Source: an uncultured Bacteroidota bacterium
GTDB taxonomy: Bacteria; Bacteroidota; Bacteroidia; Chitinophagales; Chitinophagaceae
Assembly (NCBI GenBank): GCA_903819975.1
Contig: CAIJFI010000018.1
Location: forward strand, 1-64,000
Direction of reading: 5' to 3'
DNA length: 64,000 nucleotides
Positions within the stretch are counted from its first letter, which is position 1; the number at the start of each line of letters is the position of its first letter. Below, piece after piece: positions 8,273 through 17,480 of this stretch. Made by a program: the position numbers and the translations under genes. Below the pieces are notes generated by a model. The model had not been told where the DNA came from, searched no databases, and was given only the letters and a program-made list of their open reading frames with translations.

Positions 8273-9523
8273 ATGACGCAAAAATCTAATTACCCTCGGT
8301 TTTACCTTATTCTTATTCTAGGACTTCTTTCAGCGATAGGCCCCTTGTCTATAGATATGTATTTGCCTGCATTTCCAAGTATTGCTAAGGGTTTACATAC
8401 ATCAGTTTCTTCGGTGATGCTTTCTTTATCTTCATTTTTTATAGGAATATCTGTTGGACAATTATTATATGGTCCTTTACTAGAAAGATTTGGACGTAAA
8501 AATCCCTTGTATTTTGGATTAGCACTTTATGCCATTTCATCATTAGCGTGTGCTACTGCAATGTCAGTAGAAACTTTAATTATTTTTAGATTTTTCCAAG
8601 CCCTAGGAGGGTGTGTAGGCATGGTGGCATCAAGAGCAATGGTAAGAGATTTATTTGAGGTAAAAGATAATGCAAAAGTGTTTTCAACTTTAATGTTAGT
8701 GGTTGCTGTTTCCCCAATTATTGCACCTACATTAGGTGGATTTATAACAACTTATTTAGGATGGAGAATCATATTTGTAATGTTAATTATAGTGATTGCT
8801 TTAATTATATTGGGCATTTATTTATTGTTGCCAGAAAGTAAAAAGCCGGATCCTAATTTTTCCTTAAAACCAAAATCAATAATAAGCGGCTTCGCTGCTA
8901 TTATTAAACATCCTCAATTCAGGGTGTATACTTTTACTGGTGCAGTTGCTTATGCAGGTTTGTATGCCTATATAAGTGGATCGCCTTATGTATTTATGGA
9001 AGTTTTTAAAGTGACGGAACAACATTATGGATGGATTTTTGCCATAATTGCTGCAGGTTTAATAGGCGCTAGTCAGCTTAATAGTGTTTTTCTAAAAAAG
9101 CATACGTCAGAGCAAATCATAAAAGTGGTGTTGACTGTGCAAGGGGTAATTGGTATTGTACTTGTGTCCACTTCTATATTTGGATTTAGTGAATTGTATT
9201 CAACTATTGTACTTGTATTTTTATTTTTATGTTGTCAAGGTTTCTTATTTCCCAATGCATCTGCTTTATCAATGGCTCCATTTGGGCATAATGCAGGGAA
9301 TGCCTCAGCTTTGATGGGTTTCATACAAATGAGTGTGGGGGCCTTTATGTCTGCCATGGTAAGCATATTACATAATGAATCTACTTTGCCAATGACTGGT
9401 GTAATGGCTTTTTGTACTTTAACTGCTTCGCTTATTTATGCCCTTGGCAAAAAAATAATAGTACAGCAGGCTAGTGTTGAGTTAGTGGAAGAAGAGGAAG
9501 TAGAAATGATTAATACGCTTTAG
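8273..9523 (+). CDS. Bcr/CflA-type major facilitator drug exporter
   Basis: The 416-residue MFS protein has about twelve membrane helices. It carries the Bcr/CflA signature in helix 1 (LSIDMYLPAFPSIA), the loop motif YGPLLERFGRKNPLY between helices 2 and 3, and the antiporter-like SPIIAPTLGG in helix 5. It is expected to export small toxic compounds such as bicyclomycin or sulfonamides in exchange for protons, but the substrate is unknown. The C-terminus ends in an acidic tail (ELVEEEEVEM). It is a single gene with its own promoter and converges on the large glycoside-hydrolase-like gene. Confidence 0.87.
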   Translation: MTQKSNYPRFYLILILGLLSAIGPLSIDMYLPAFPSIAKGLHTSVSSVMLSLSSFFIGISVGQLLYGPLLERFGRKNPLYFGLALYAISSLACATAMSVETLIIFRFFQALGGCVGMVASRAMVRDLFEVKDNAKVFSTLMLVVAVSPIIAPTLGGFITTYLGWRIIFVMLIIVIALIILGIYLLLPESKKPDPNFSLKPKSIISGFAAIIKHPQFRVYTFTGAVAYAGLYAYISGSPYVFMEVFKVTEQHYGWIFAIIAAGLIGASQLNSVFLKKHTSEQIIKVVLTVQGVIGIVLVSTSIFGFSELYSTIVLVFLFLCCQGFLFPNASALSMAPFGHNAGNASALMGFIQMSVGAFMSAMVSILHNESTLPMTGVMAFCTLTASLIYALGKKIIVQQASVELVEEEEVEMINTL

Positions 9524-9541
9524 GTATTTATAGATTTAAAC

Positions 9542-12500
9542 TTACTTTTCTCTAATAATAATACTACATCCTTTTGCTTTTTCTATATTGACTCCCTTAA
9601 TTTGGTTGCCTTCAATTTTAGCTGTTGACTTTTGTTGAAAGTTTTTTACTTCAGGAAAATCAATGGTACATTTATTAGGATCTAATCCAATTTGCTTCCA
9701 ATCAATGTTTACATCTATTTTAGTGTTGTTATCTGCCCAACTCGCTATGGCAATTAAAATTGATTTAGGCTTCTTGTAAATAGTTGCTAATACTTTTTCG
9801 TTGTTAGTTGTTACAGGACATTTGCCACTCCAATAACCAATCATTTTAGAATCTTTAATACCAAACTCATCCCAAAGTTTCCAAATGGCTCTTGGGTCCG
9901 CATTGTCATCCCAAGGCATTCTGTTGGTCATTCCATAAACCATGCCACGGTAGGGGTTACCTCCGTCTTGTAACATTTCACCCATTAGTCCAAAGGGGAT
10001 GCCACTTACTTCGGTTAAATAAAAATCAGGACTTCCTTTTTGGTAGTCAAAATATTCGCCAAACCAAAGTTTATTAATGTAAGGGAAGTGCTCCATATAA
10101 AGATTAGCACTATTATTAAATCCATCATTTTTATTAAATTGATTTGCTGAGTGCAAGTCTATGATGCCAGGATGATTGTCCTTTGTAAGTACACGTTTAA
10201 CACGTTTCATGGTAATTCTATCAAATGCTACGTCATCCAAATAAATGCCGTCAATGCCAACATTTTGAACCAACCAATTCATTCCTTCAATGTAGTAATT
10301 GTGCCAACGACTCATGCCACTATTAACAATAGCTGCGTCTTTAATTTCAGGCACAAACCAAGCTGCAATATAATCCTCTCCAATGTGTTCTTGAAGCCAA
10401 CTATAGCCGCCACCTTTCCCTGGAGAATATATTTCATGACCAAGACTACGCAATGGGAAAGTTTCATATGCATGGTTGGAAAGTTCTCTAACAGTGTTGT
10501 ATATTTTAACTTTCAATCCTTTGCTGTGAGCTTCATCTATATAAGATTTCATTTTTGCATGCTCAATAAATGGGTAATTAATCCAAGGATTAATTTTATT
10601 AGCATGGTGTATGTTTACAATTGTTGCACTTGTTGTTGCCTTGATTGTATCAATAGGTTTATAAGCGTGAAAGAATTTCGCATCCCATTGGAAATTAGTA
10701 TTTAAAGTATGGAAAGGCGTTATAAGTAGGGTGAAATTATAGTAAACAGATTGTCCTTTATTTAAATGGCGTTTGCCACTATAATTGTTCACCAAAACGG
10801 TGTCTTTATTTTCTGTAATATGAATTCCACCTAGGTTATTATTGCCCCATGAAGTAGGAAGTAATAAAGGTTTTTGTAAATAGAAGTTGGTATTTAAAGG
10901 GCGTACATAGTTTTGGTCACGTAAAGAAAATTGAAGGCCTGCATTAACATCTCCTATCCAAGCGCCATCTTGATTTTTTGTGGCAACATCCCAAACCCAA
11001 TCAAATTTTTCTGGACGGAATCCGCCTTTTTGACCAAGCCCCATCATATACTTAGCAGACTTCTTGTCCAAAGGCATTTGTAATTGAATATCGTTTAAAT
11101 CCAGGTCTTGTAATGCAGTTATTTTAACGTTGTACACCATAAATCCATCAAACTCAATAGATCCATTTACTTCCATTTGTAGATTATTGGAAACAGTTTT
11201 AGATGTCCATTCAACAATACCTTTTTGCTTATTTGTAAAAGCAAAATGATTTGTGCCATTTGAATTTTTGATTGGCAATCCATTTGCAGTAAACTGCATT
11301 CCTTGTTTTAATATATTTTTTGCTGTAGTTGCATATTCAGTCATTTCGGGCGTAAAGAAAGTTTGAATTTGTTGAGGTAAACCGTCTTCGTTTAATACAA
11401 TTTTTCTTCCTAATAAACTGATTTCTTTGTTCTTAACAATTAGTGGGGTATATGGCGCAATTACTTCATTTTGTTGTGCTAGGGTGGAGTTTAACCATTT
11501 TAAACGTGTTTGTTTCCAAGGTTCATTAGCACCACTATTTATTGCAACTTGATTTGTGATTGTTAAAGTAATATCAATAGCCTTTGCAGTATGCTCATTG
11601 CTTTTTACATATACTTTACCATGATAAATTCCTGCACTTGCATTTGTTGGCACATCAATTCCGCACCATAAAGCCTGAATATTTTTAGCATCAACATTAA
11701 CAATCTTCTTTAATGGCTTTTGATCATAGGTAGTCCCCTCTAAATTAATACAAGTAATTTGGTTGGCATTAATTTTACTTCCATTACTAGAAGTTAAATC
11801 TGAAAATTTCACCGAAATATTATGGATGTTTTCAATTGCAAATATTCCTATTTGAAAAGCAAACCATTCTCCTTTATCTGCACTGCCATCAATATTGTCT
11901 AAATCCTTATGTATCCATCTGTAAGGCAAGTCCTTTGTCATTTTAATAGGGAATTCTCTTTGTTCTGGAATAAGAATAAAAGGGGCATTATTTCTTTGTA
12001 TAAAATCTTTTGTTTCTGATTCTGAAGCAATAACTTCCATTGGAAAGAAGCTATTTAAAGCGTCAATGGATTGAAATGCTGTTACTGTTGCTTCGCCATT
12101 TATTGGCAAATCGGGGTTGTTGTTTTCTATTGGCTTTAAATAAGTGCCTTTTGGATAGTTGGAACGGCCTTCGTTCTTGTATGGTAAATAATAAACATAA
12201 TAATTGCCTTTGCCAGATGCAGGTTTAAAATGAATTTCACCAAATTCCCTATTAGACTGTAGTACTTTATAATCAGTTACGATATTATTTGTTTGTGCAT
12301 CCTGAATTATGATTCGTTTGTTTTGAGGATTTGCATCACGTCGACGCCATGGCACAATCACTTTAGTCCATGAAGCATTATCATTCACTTTAATCACTGC
12401 TCTATGATTTCCCAAAGAATCTTGATTCCAGCAATTGTTGCAGTTTGTGTATGTAATTTCTGTTGAACTAGTTTGCCCGTTTACATTTGCAAAAAAGCAA

Positions 12501-12544
12501 AGGATAGTAATGGACATAACAATGCGAATACAAATTGAATGCAT
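9542..12544 (-). CDS. Large secreted glycoside-hydrolase-like protein (GH123-N/DUF6067 type)
   Basis: The 1000-residue precursor has a signal peptide ending near NVNGQ (about residue 24). The first 340 residues look like beta-sandwich modules. A beta-rich domain follows, then a TIM-barrel-like region from about residue 620. That region contains INPWINYPFIEHAKMKSYIDEAHSKG split by the usual barrel spacing, GIDGIYLDDVAFD and LTEVSGIPFGLMGEM. The acidic GIYLDD is typical of a barrel active site. The layout resembles Bacteroidota proteins annotated as GH123-like or DUF6067. It probably cleaves a complex glycan in the periplasm or at the surface; substrate unknown. The outer-membrane protein gene at 12565 lies immediately upstream on the same strand. 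Confidence 0.66.
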   Translation of the reverse strand: MHSICIRIVMSITILCFFANVNGQTSSTEITYTNCNNCWNQDSLGNHRAVIKVNDNASWTKVIVPWRRRDANPQNKRIIIQDAQTNNIVTDYKVLQSNREFGEIHFKPASGKGNYYVYYLPYKNEGRSNYPKGTYLKPIENNNPDLPINGEATVTAFQSIDALNSFFPMEVIASESETKDFIQRNNAPFILIPEQREFPIKMTKDLPYRWIHKDLDNIDGSADKGEWFAFQIGIFAIENIHNISVKFSDLTSSNGSKINANQITCINLEGTTYDQKPLKKIVNVDAKNIQALWCGIDVPTNASAGIYHGKVYVKSNEHTAKAIDITLTITNQVAINSGANEPWKQTRLKWLNSTLAQQNEVIAPYTPLIVKNKEISLLGRKIVLNEDGLPQQIQTFFTPEMTEYATTAKNILKQGMQFTANGLPIKNSNGTNHFAFTNKQKGIVEWTSKTVSNNLQMEVNGSIEFDGFMVYNVKITALQDLDLNDIQLQMPLDKKSAKYMMGLGQKGGFRPEKFDWVWDVATKNQDGAWIGDVNAGLQFSLRDQNYVRPLNTNFYLQKPLLLPTSWGNNNLGGIHITENKDTVLVNNYSGKRHLNKGQSVYYNFTLLITPFHTLNTNFQWDAKFFHAYKPIDTIKATTSATIVNIHHANKINPWINYPFIEHAKMKSYIDEAHSKGLKVKIYNTVRELSNHAYETFPLRSLGHEIYSPGKGGGYSWLQEHIGEDYIAAWFVPEIKDAAIVNSGMSRWHNYYIEGMNWLVQNVGIDGIYLDDVAFDRITMKRVKRVLTKDNHPGIIDLHSANQFNKNDGFNNSANLYMEHFPYINKLWFGEYFDYQKGSPDFYLTEVSGIPFGLMGEMLQDGGNPYRGMVYGMTNRMPWDDNADPRAIWKLWDEFGIKDSKMIGYWSGKCPVTTNNEKVLATIYKKPKSILIAIASWADNNTKIDVNIDWKQIGLDPNKCTIDFPEVKNFQQKSTAKIEGNQIKGVNIEKAKGCSIIIREK

Positions 12545-12564
12545 AAAATTATTTTAAAGAATTT

Positions 12565-13389
12565 TTATTTCTTGATTTCTCTCTTAGGTCCCATTGGTAA
12601 AGTATATCCTAAGTTAAGGATAAACTCTAAGGTTCCAAATCCTTGCTTGGCTTTACCTTGATAAACATCTAGGTTATAATAATAGGCGTAGTCTAATTTC
12701 CCAGCAAACTCTAAATAAAGGCTTTTCTTAAATGTACTTCTTAAAGCATATTCAACACCCGTATTCCATCCTCCAAATTGAAACAATTGATTGTTCTTTT
12801 GGCCAAATAAACAGTTTTCAACGTGGGGGATCAATGGGCCAATTCCTACTTTCGCTAATCCATCAATATCAATAAAACTATTAGAGATATTTTCAAATTT
12901 CTTTCTTTTCACAATATTGAATAAAAGAAAGTTAGCGCCGTTGTTTAAGTAATAATAATTTTGAGAGGTGCCAGTACCTGTTTTAGAAAAAACGAAACTA
13001 GAATCTACTGGACGACCATTATAAGTCCCCACCATATGAACAGTTTGATTGTCTTTGAACAATGCTTTGGTATGGTCAAAATTAATTTCAATAGCAATGC
13101 CCTTGTCCTTGTCTAAAAAATATCCAATACGATAGTTGTATTGAGGGATGCTAATTGCTTTCGTTAAAAGTGCTTCATCCCAACCTGGATGATCCACCAA
13201 TTGTGTATTTTTAAATGTAAAATTATTGTTCAAAGCAGGTTGACTAATACTTACGTTTGTTTGCGTGTAATATTCTTTATTGTAACCCCAAGAGAAGTAG
13301 AATTCTCCTTTTCGCTCTGTTTTTTGAGCAGCTCCTTTAATAGAGATGATTGATATTAATAGGATAGTTAGGTATTTCACGAATTTCAT
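12565..13389 (-). CDS. Putative outer-membrane beta-barrel protein
   Basis: The 274-residue protein has a signal peptide (MKFVKYLTILLISIISIKGA) and alternating aromatic/polar strands. Examples are GEFYFSWGYNKEYYTQTNVS, IEINFDHTKALF and the C-terminal GTLEFILNLGYTLP. It resembles lipid-A or porin-like barrels of Bacteroidota only in general character. It is 20 bases upstream of the large glycoside-hydrolase-like gene on the same strand and is likely co-transcribed with it. It diverges from the dehydrogenase fusion at 13495. Confidence 0.6.
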   Translation of the reverse strand: MKFVKYLTILLISIISIKGAAQKTERKGEFYFSWGYNKEYYTQTNVSISQPALNNNFTFKNTQLVDHPGWDEALLTKAISIPQYNYRIGYFLDKDKGIAIEINFDHTKALFKDNQTVHMVGTYNGRPVDSSFVFSKTGTGTSQNYYYLNNGANFLLFNIVKRKKFENISNSFIDIDGLAKVGIGPLIPHVENCLFGQKNNQLFQFGGWNTGVEYALRSTFKKSLYLEFAGKLDYAYYYNLDVYQGKAKQGFGTLEFILNLGYTLPMGPKREIKK

Positions 13390-13468
13390 CTAAATAAATT
13401 TTGGTAAAGTTAGGGTAAAATTGTCCTTTAGGATAAGTAAAAGGGGATGTTTATAATCATATTTTAGG

Positions 13469-13476
13469 TAATTTTG
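13469..13476 (+). promoter_or_regulatory. -7 element of the 2-hydroxyacid dehydrogenase gene
   Basis: TAATTTTG matches TAnnTTTG and ends 18 bases before ATG 13495. The upstream in-frame TTG at 13474 is part of this element, which argues against it being the start codon. Confidence 0.55.
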
Positions 13477-13494
13477 CAACTTGAATTAAGAACT

Positions 13495-16407
13495 ATGAAG
13501 CAGCAGTTACAAAAGCTTTCCAGGGCATTACAAGGCGATCTTTATTTTGACAAAATGATGCGTACTTTGTATGCAACAGATGCTTCAAGTTATAGAGAGT
13601 TGCCATTGGCTGTTGCTATTCCCAAAACCCATGAGGATTTATCTATTTTAATTCAATTTGCTAATGAAAACAATACATCTTTAATTCCAAGAACTGCAGG
13701 TACTTCTTTAGCAGGTCAGGTAGTTGGGAATGGGATTATTGTAGATGTTTCAAAACATTTTAATAAAATTTTAGAGCTAAATAAGGAACAAGGATGGGTA
13801 CGTGTTCAACCTGGTGTTATTAGAGACGAACTTAATTTGTTCTTAAAGCCATATGATTTATTTTTTGGCCCCGAAACTTCAACTGCTAATAGAGCTATGA
13901 TTGGAGGAATGGTAGGTAATAATTCATGTGGATCAAATTCGGTTGTTTATAGAAGTACAAGAGAGCATTTAATTGAAGTGAAGGCTTTGTTGAGTGATGG
14001 AAGTGAAGTAGTTTTTTCAAGTATTTCAACAGATGATTTTCATGCAAAATGTGAACTGCCAACTTTAGAAGGGAATATTTATAAATCGGTTAGATCCCTT
14101 TTAAGTAATTATGATAATCAAGTAGAAATTAAAAAAGAATTTCCTAAGAAGTCGGTGGTAAGAAGAAACACAGGCTATGCAGTAGATTTATTAGTGGAAA
14201 TGGATCCCTTCACTGCAGGTGGTGAGCCGTTTAATTTTTGCAGTTTAATTGCCGGATCCGAGGGGACATTGGCATTAATTACAGAGATTAAATTAAATGT
14301 GGTGCCGGCCCCACCTAAAGAAACTGGTTTATTATGTGTTCATTTTAATACAATAGATGAGTCACTTCACGCAAACTTGATTGGATTAAAATATAAGCCA
14401 AGTGCAAGTGAATTAATAGATCATTATATTTTAGAATGTACTAAAGAGAATAGAGAACAAAGTAAGAATCGTTTTTTTGTACAGGGTGATCCAGGTGCGA
14501 TTCTTGTAATAGAATTTGTAAAGGAAACTAAGGAAGAAATTCTAGCATTAACCAATGCAGTGGAAGCAGATATGCGCGCAGCAGGACTGGGGTATCATTT
14601 CCCGGTTTTATTTGGTGCAGATACTAAAAAGATATGGGCTTTAAGAAAAGCGGGTCTTGGCCTGTTGAGTAATTTGCCAGGAGACGAAAAAGCAGTGCCT
14701 GTAATTGAAGATACAGCAGTGGATGTGGTGGATTTACCAAACTATATAAGAGACTTTAATGAGATTTTAAAAAAGCATGGTTTGTATTCGGTGCATTATG
14801 CGCATGCAGGATCGGGGGAAATACATTTGCGTCCAATTATTAATTTAAAAACGGTCGAAGGAAATCAATTGTTTAGAACCATCGCCGAAGAAGTAGCTAC
14901 GCTAGTTAAAAAGTATGATGGTTCTTTAAGTGGTGAACATGGGGATGGTAGATTACGTGGGGAGTTTATTAAACAAATGGTAGGGGAAAAGAATTATGCT
15001 TTATTAAAACAAGTTAAAACAACCTGGGATCCGAATAATATCTTTAATCCAAATAAGATTGTAGACACGCCTTCTATGAATAGCATGTTGCGTTATGAGC
15101 CAGGACAGGTAACGCCTAGATTTGAAACTATTTTCCGTTTTCATAAGCAAGATATTTTACAGCATGCGGAACAATGTAATGGATCGGGCGATTGCAGAAA
15201 AACGCATCTGTCAGGAGGAACCATGTGTCCTTCTTATATGGCAACCCGAGATGAAAAAGATACTACAAGAGCAAGAGCTAATATTTTACGTGAATTTTTG
15301 ACCCATTCAAGTAAAGAAAATAGATACAATCATAAAGAAATTTATGATGTGATGAGTTTGTGTTTAAGTTGTAAAGCATGTAAGAGTGAGTGTCCATCCA
15401 ATGTGGACATGGCTAAATTAAAAGCAGAATTCTTGCAACATTATTATGATGCCAATGGAGTACCATTAAGATCTAAGCTTATTGCCAATTTTACGGCAAC
15501 TGCTAAACTAGGATCCTTAGCTCCGTCCATTTATAATTTTGTAATGGGGAATGTGGTTACAGGATCTTTGATTAAAGCATTGTCTGGCTTTGCGATAAAA
15601 AGATCTATGCCAAAATTGTCAAAGCAAACCTTGCACAATTGGTATCAAAAAAATTATACGCCACCAGTTAATCCGATCAAAACAATTTATTTATTCTGTG
15701 ATGAGTTCACAAATTACAACGATGCAGAAATAGGGGTTAAGGCCATAAAATTATTAACTGCGCTTGGTTACGAAGTAGTTATTCCTGAGCATGGGGAAAG
15801 TGGTAGAACTTGGTTGTCAAAAGGATTAGTAAGAAAGGCAAAAGTGATTGCTAATAAAAATATTCAACTCTTAAGTAAAGTGGTAACTGCTCAACATCCA
15901 ATTATTGGTTTAGAGCCATCAGCTATCTTAACATTTAGAGATGAGTACCCGGATTTAGCAACAGACGAAAATTTAGAAGCTGCAAAGGCATTGGCAATAA
16001 ATAGCTTTTTTATTGATGAGTTCTTGGCCAAGGAGATTGATGCTGGAGTCATTTCAAAAGATAAATTCACAAATCAAGACAAATCTGTTTTGTTGCATGG
16101 TCATTGTCAGCAAAAAGCAGTAGGCTCTTTAGCGGATTCAGTTAAAGTGCTTTCATTTCCAGAAAATTATAAAGTAGAAACCATTGCTTCTGGATGTTGT
16201 GGAATGGCTGGATCCTTTGGATATGAAGAAGAGCATTATGTAGTGTCTATGAATATTGGGGAGTTGGTTTTATTTCCTAAAGTAAGAGCTAATAAAGATA
16301 ACTGTACCATTGCCGCTCCAGGCACTAGTTGTAGGCATCAAATTAAAGATGGTACAGGTGCCAAAGCCTTGCATACTGTTGAGGTTTTGTTTGAGGCGTT
16401 GGTTTAG
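13495..16407 (+). CDS. FAD-linked 2-hydroxyacid dehydrogenase fused to Fe-S/CCG module (YdiJ-like)
   Basis: The 970-residue fusion combines a PCMH-type FAD-binding domain (about residues 30-260, with IIVDVSKHFNKI and IGGMVGNNSCGS) and a FAD-oxidase C-terminal domain (to about 540, with SGEHGDGRLRG). A ferredoxin-like part follows with cysteine clusters near residues 558-580 and 622-632 (CLSCKACKSECP). Next come GlpC-like cysteine motifs, including SGCCGMAGSFG near 899. This is the architecture of E. coli YdiJ, a D-2-hydroxyglutarate dehydrogenase. D-lactate or glycolate are alternative substrates. Electrons probably pass to the quinone pool at the inner membrane. The promoter at 13469-13476 fixes the start at ATG 13495. 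Confidence 0.85.
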   Translation: MKQQLQKLSRALQGDLYFDKMMRTLYATDASSYRELPLAVAIPKTHEDLSILIQFANENNTSLIPRTAGTSLAGQVVGNGIIVDVSKHFNKILELNKEQGWVRVQPGVIRDELNLFLKPYDLFFGPETSTANRAMIGGMVGNNSCGSNSVVYRSTREHLIEVKALLSDGSEVVFSSISTDDFHAKCELPTLEGNIYKSVRSLLSNYDNQVEIKKEFPKKSVVRRNTGYAVDLLVEMDPFTAGGEPFNFCSLIAGSEGTLALITEIKLNVVPAPPKETGLLCVHFNTIDESLHANLIGLKYKPSASELIDHYILECTKENREQSKNRFFVQGDPGAILVIEFVKETKEEILALTNAVEADMRAAGLGYHFPVLFGADTKKIWALRKAGLGLLSNLPGDEKAVPVIEDTAVDVVDLPNYIRDFNEILKKHGLYSVHYAHAGSGEIHLRPIINLKTVEGNQLFRTIAEEVATLVKKYDGSLSGEHGDGRLRGEFIKQMVGEKNYALLKQVKTTWDPNNIFNPNKIVDTPSMNSMLRYEPGQVTPRFETIFRFHKQDILQHAEQCNGSGDCRKTHLSGGTMCPSYMATRDEKDTTRARANILREFLTHSSKENRYNHKEIYDVMSLCLSCKACKSECPSNVDMAKLKAEFLQHYYDANGVPLRSKLIANFTATAKLGSLAPSIYNFVMGNVVTGSLIKALSGFAIKRSMPKLSKQTLHNWYQKNYTPPVNPIKTIYLFCDEFTNYNDAEIGVKAIKLLTALGYEVVIPEHGESGRTWLSKGLVRKAKVIANKNIQLLSKVVTAQHPIIGLEPSAILTFRDEYPDLATDENLEAAKALAINSFFIDEFLAKEIDAGVISKDKFTNQDKSVLLHGHCQQKAVGSLADSVKVLSFPENYKVETIASGCCGMAGSFGYEEEHYVVSMNIGELVLFPKVRANKDNCTIAAPGTSCRHQIKDGTGAKALHTVEVLFEALV

Positions 16408-16482
16408 GGATTACGTTTTTACTACTTTATGCCTATTGCTTTCCTGTGAGTGTATAAAAGATTATTTAAGTTAACTTCAATT

Positions 16483-16695
16483 ATGGATAAAGATTTACAA
16501 CATCAAATTTGGCATGATGATTCAAATAATTGGAAGCTTGGTTTTGTTTATTATAACAAAGCAGATAAAAGGTTGTTCCTGCCTAAGAGAGCTGGTTTTG
16601 GATATACTTTGAACTTTGCAAATAGAATGACCTATTTGTATTTCATTTTAATTTTTGGTTTAGCAATTTATTTTAAGCATAATCATATTAAATAG
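16483..16695 (+). CDS. DUF5808 small membrane protein
   Basis: The start chosen is ATG 16483 (70 residues); a GTG at 16450 would extend it by eleven residues without family support. The segment NWKLGFVYYNKADKRLFLPKRAGFGYTLNFAN, read with its invariant Trp, Tyr-Tyr-Asn, Pro-Lys-Arg and Leu-Asn-Phe-Ala residues, matches my recollection of the DUF5808 pattern. A single C-terminal hydrophobic helix (YLYFILIFGLAIYF) follows. Function is unknown. It trails the dehydrogenase gene by 75 bases on the same strand and may be transcribed with it. Confidence 0.66.
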   Translation: MDKDLQHQIWHDDSNNWKLGFVYYNKADKRLFLPKRAGFGYTLNFANRMTYLYFILIFGLAIYFKHNHIK

Positions 16696-16716
16696 GAGGG
16701 TGTGGGATTGGATTAT

Positions 16717-17094
16717 TTATACTATTTCTAATAATAATCTAGCATCAATTTTTAATACCTTATGTATCCCTTTTAAAAAGGGAATATCTGCCTTTCGTTT
16801 CCCATTTAGTATTTCTGATACTTTGGATTTCGCTAAGCCCATCTCGTCGGCTAATCTTGCCTGAGTCATTTTTTGCTCAAATAGTTTAAGTTCAACCAAT
16901 TCGGGGATGGTTGCTGGTTCTTTAAATGGCTTAAGTCCTAATACATTCTCTTCATAAGATTCTGCAGCAATAGCCATTTGGGATAATTTAGTTGTTTCTA
17001 ACTTTGTAAGTTTGCCTTCTCCCTTATTCATCAAGTTGTAAATTTCTACCATCATTTCGTGGTATTCTTTTTTTGATTTAATTGCTATTTTCAT
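16717..17094 (-). CDS. higA: HigA-type antitoxin (XRE helix-turn-helix)
   Basis: The 125-residue protein has an N-terminal helical region that should contact the toxin (IKSKKEYHEMMVEIYNLMNK). A classic HTH follows at about residues 72-110 (MTQARLADEMGLAKSKVSEILNGKRK). It is expected to neutralise HigB and to repress the operon by binding palindromes upstream. ATG 17094 is preferred because it leaves a 4-base gap to higB, whereas the longer frame would begin inside the higB end. The toxin-first gene order is typical for HigBA and unlike most type II systems. Confidence 0.88.
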   Translation of the reverse strand: MKIAIKSKKEYHEMMVEIYNLMNKGEGKLTKLETTKLSQMAIAAESYEENVLGLKPFKEPATIPELVELKLFEQKMTQARLADEMGLAKSKVSEILNGKRKADIPFLKGIHKVLKIDARLLLEIV

Positions 17095-17098
17095 TTTA

Positions 17099-17404
17099 CT
17101 ATTTTTTATATTCAATTTTAGCTGCTATTATTTTATTGTAATCTTCATGTGTTCCAACAAATAATATAAACAGTGTTCTAGTTTCAAAAATGATCAAAGT
17201 AATTAATCGATATTGATTTCCTTTGATATTAAACACGTACCTATTGTTCCCAACTGCATCTATTGAATTAAAACTGCTTTTTAATTCATGGTAATTTCTC
17301 CATTCAGCACTTTTAGTTATTTGATACCAGTTTAATAAAGCGTTCTTGCTTTCAGGATGGGTTTCTCCAAACTTATTGAGAGTGGATTTAGATATGATGA
17401 CCAT
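17099..17404 (-). CDS. higB: HigB-type mRNA interferase toxin (RelE superfamily)
   Basis: The 101-residue protein fits the HigB toxin family. It has an N-terminal helix with HPESKNALLNWYQITKSAEW, then NRYVFNIKGNQYRLITLIIF and the C-terminal LFILFVGTHEDYNKI. Such proteins cut mRNA on the ribosome; the conserved basic and His/Tyr residues near the C-terminus are in place. It is the first gene of the operon and is followed 4 bases later by its antitoxin. A -7 element and two palindromes lie just upstream. Confidence 0.88.
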   Translation of the reverse strand: MVIISKSTLNKFGETHPESKNALLNWYQITKSAEWRNYHELKSSFNSIDAVGNNRYVFNIKGNQYRLITLIIFETRTLFILFVGTHEDYNKIIAAKIEYKK

Positions 17405-17417
17405 TTTGAACTATTTA

Positions 17418-17457
17418 CAAAATTAGAATAATATTCTGAATAATAGATTATAATTCT
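17418..17457 (-). promoter_or_regulatory. higBA promoter with two tandem operator palindromes
   Basis: On the minus strand TAATTTTG (17418-17425) fits TAnnTTTG and sits 14 bases before the higB start. Overlapping it is AGAAT-AAT-ATTCT (17425-17437). A second near-copy, AGATT-ATA-ATTCT (17445-17457), begins exactly 20 bases away, so both lie on the same DNA face. A half-site AGAAT follows at 17464-17468. This is the expected arrangement for HigA autorepression. Confidence 0.6.
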
Positions 17458-17472
17458 GATATTAGAATTTAC

Positions 17473-17480
17473 TATTTTTG
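17473..17480 (+). promoter_or_regulatory. Orphan -7 element pointing into non-coding GC-rich stretch
   Basis: TATTTTTG matches TAnnTTTG on the plus strand, but no plus-strand gene follows before the tRNA-Lys on the other strand. It may drive a non-coding transcript or be a chance match in AT-rich DNA. Confidence 0.3.

Noticed and set aside
10151..10705. 184-residue frame antisense to the large glycoside-hydrolase-like gene
   Set aside because: Composition is biased to Cys, Phe, Ile and Asn as expected from the complement of an AT-rich gene; the opposite strand has clear domains.
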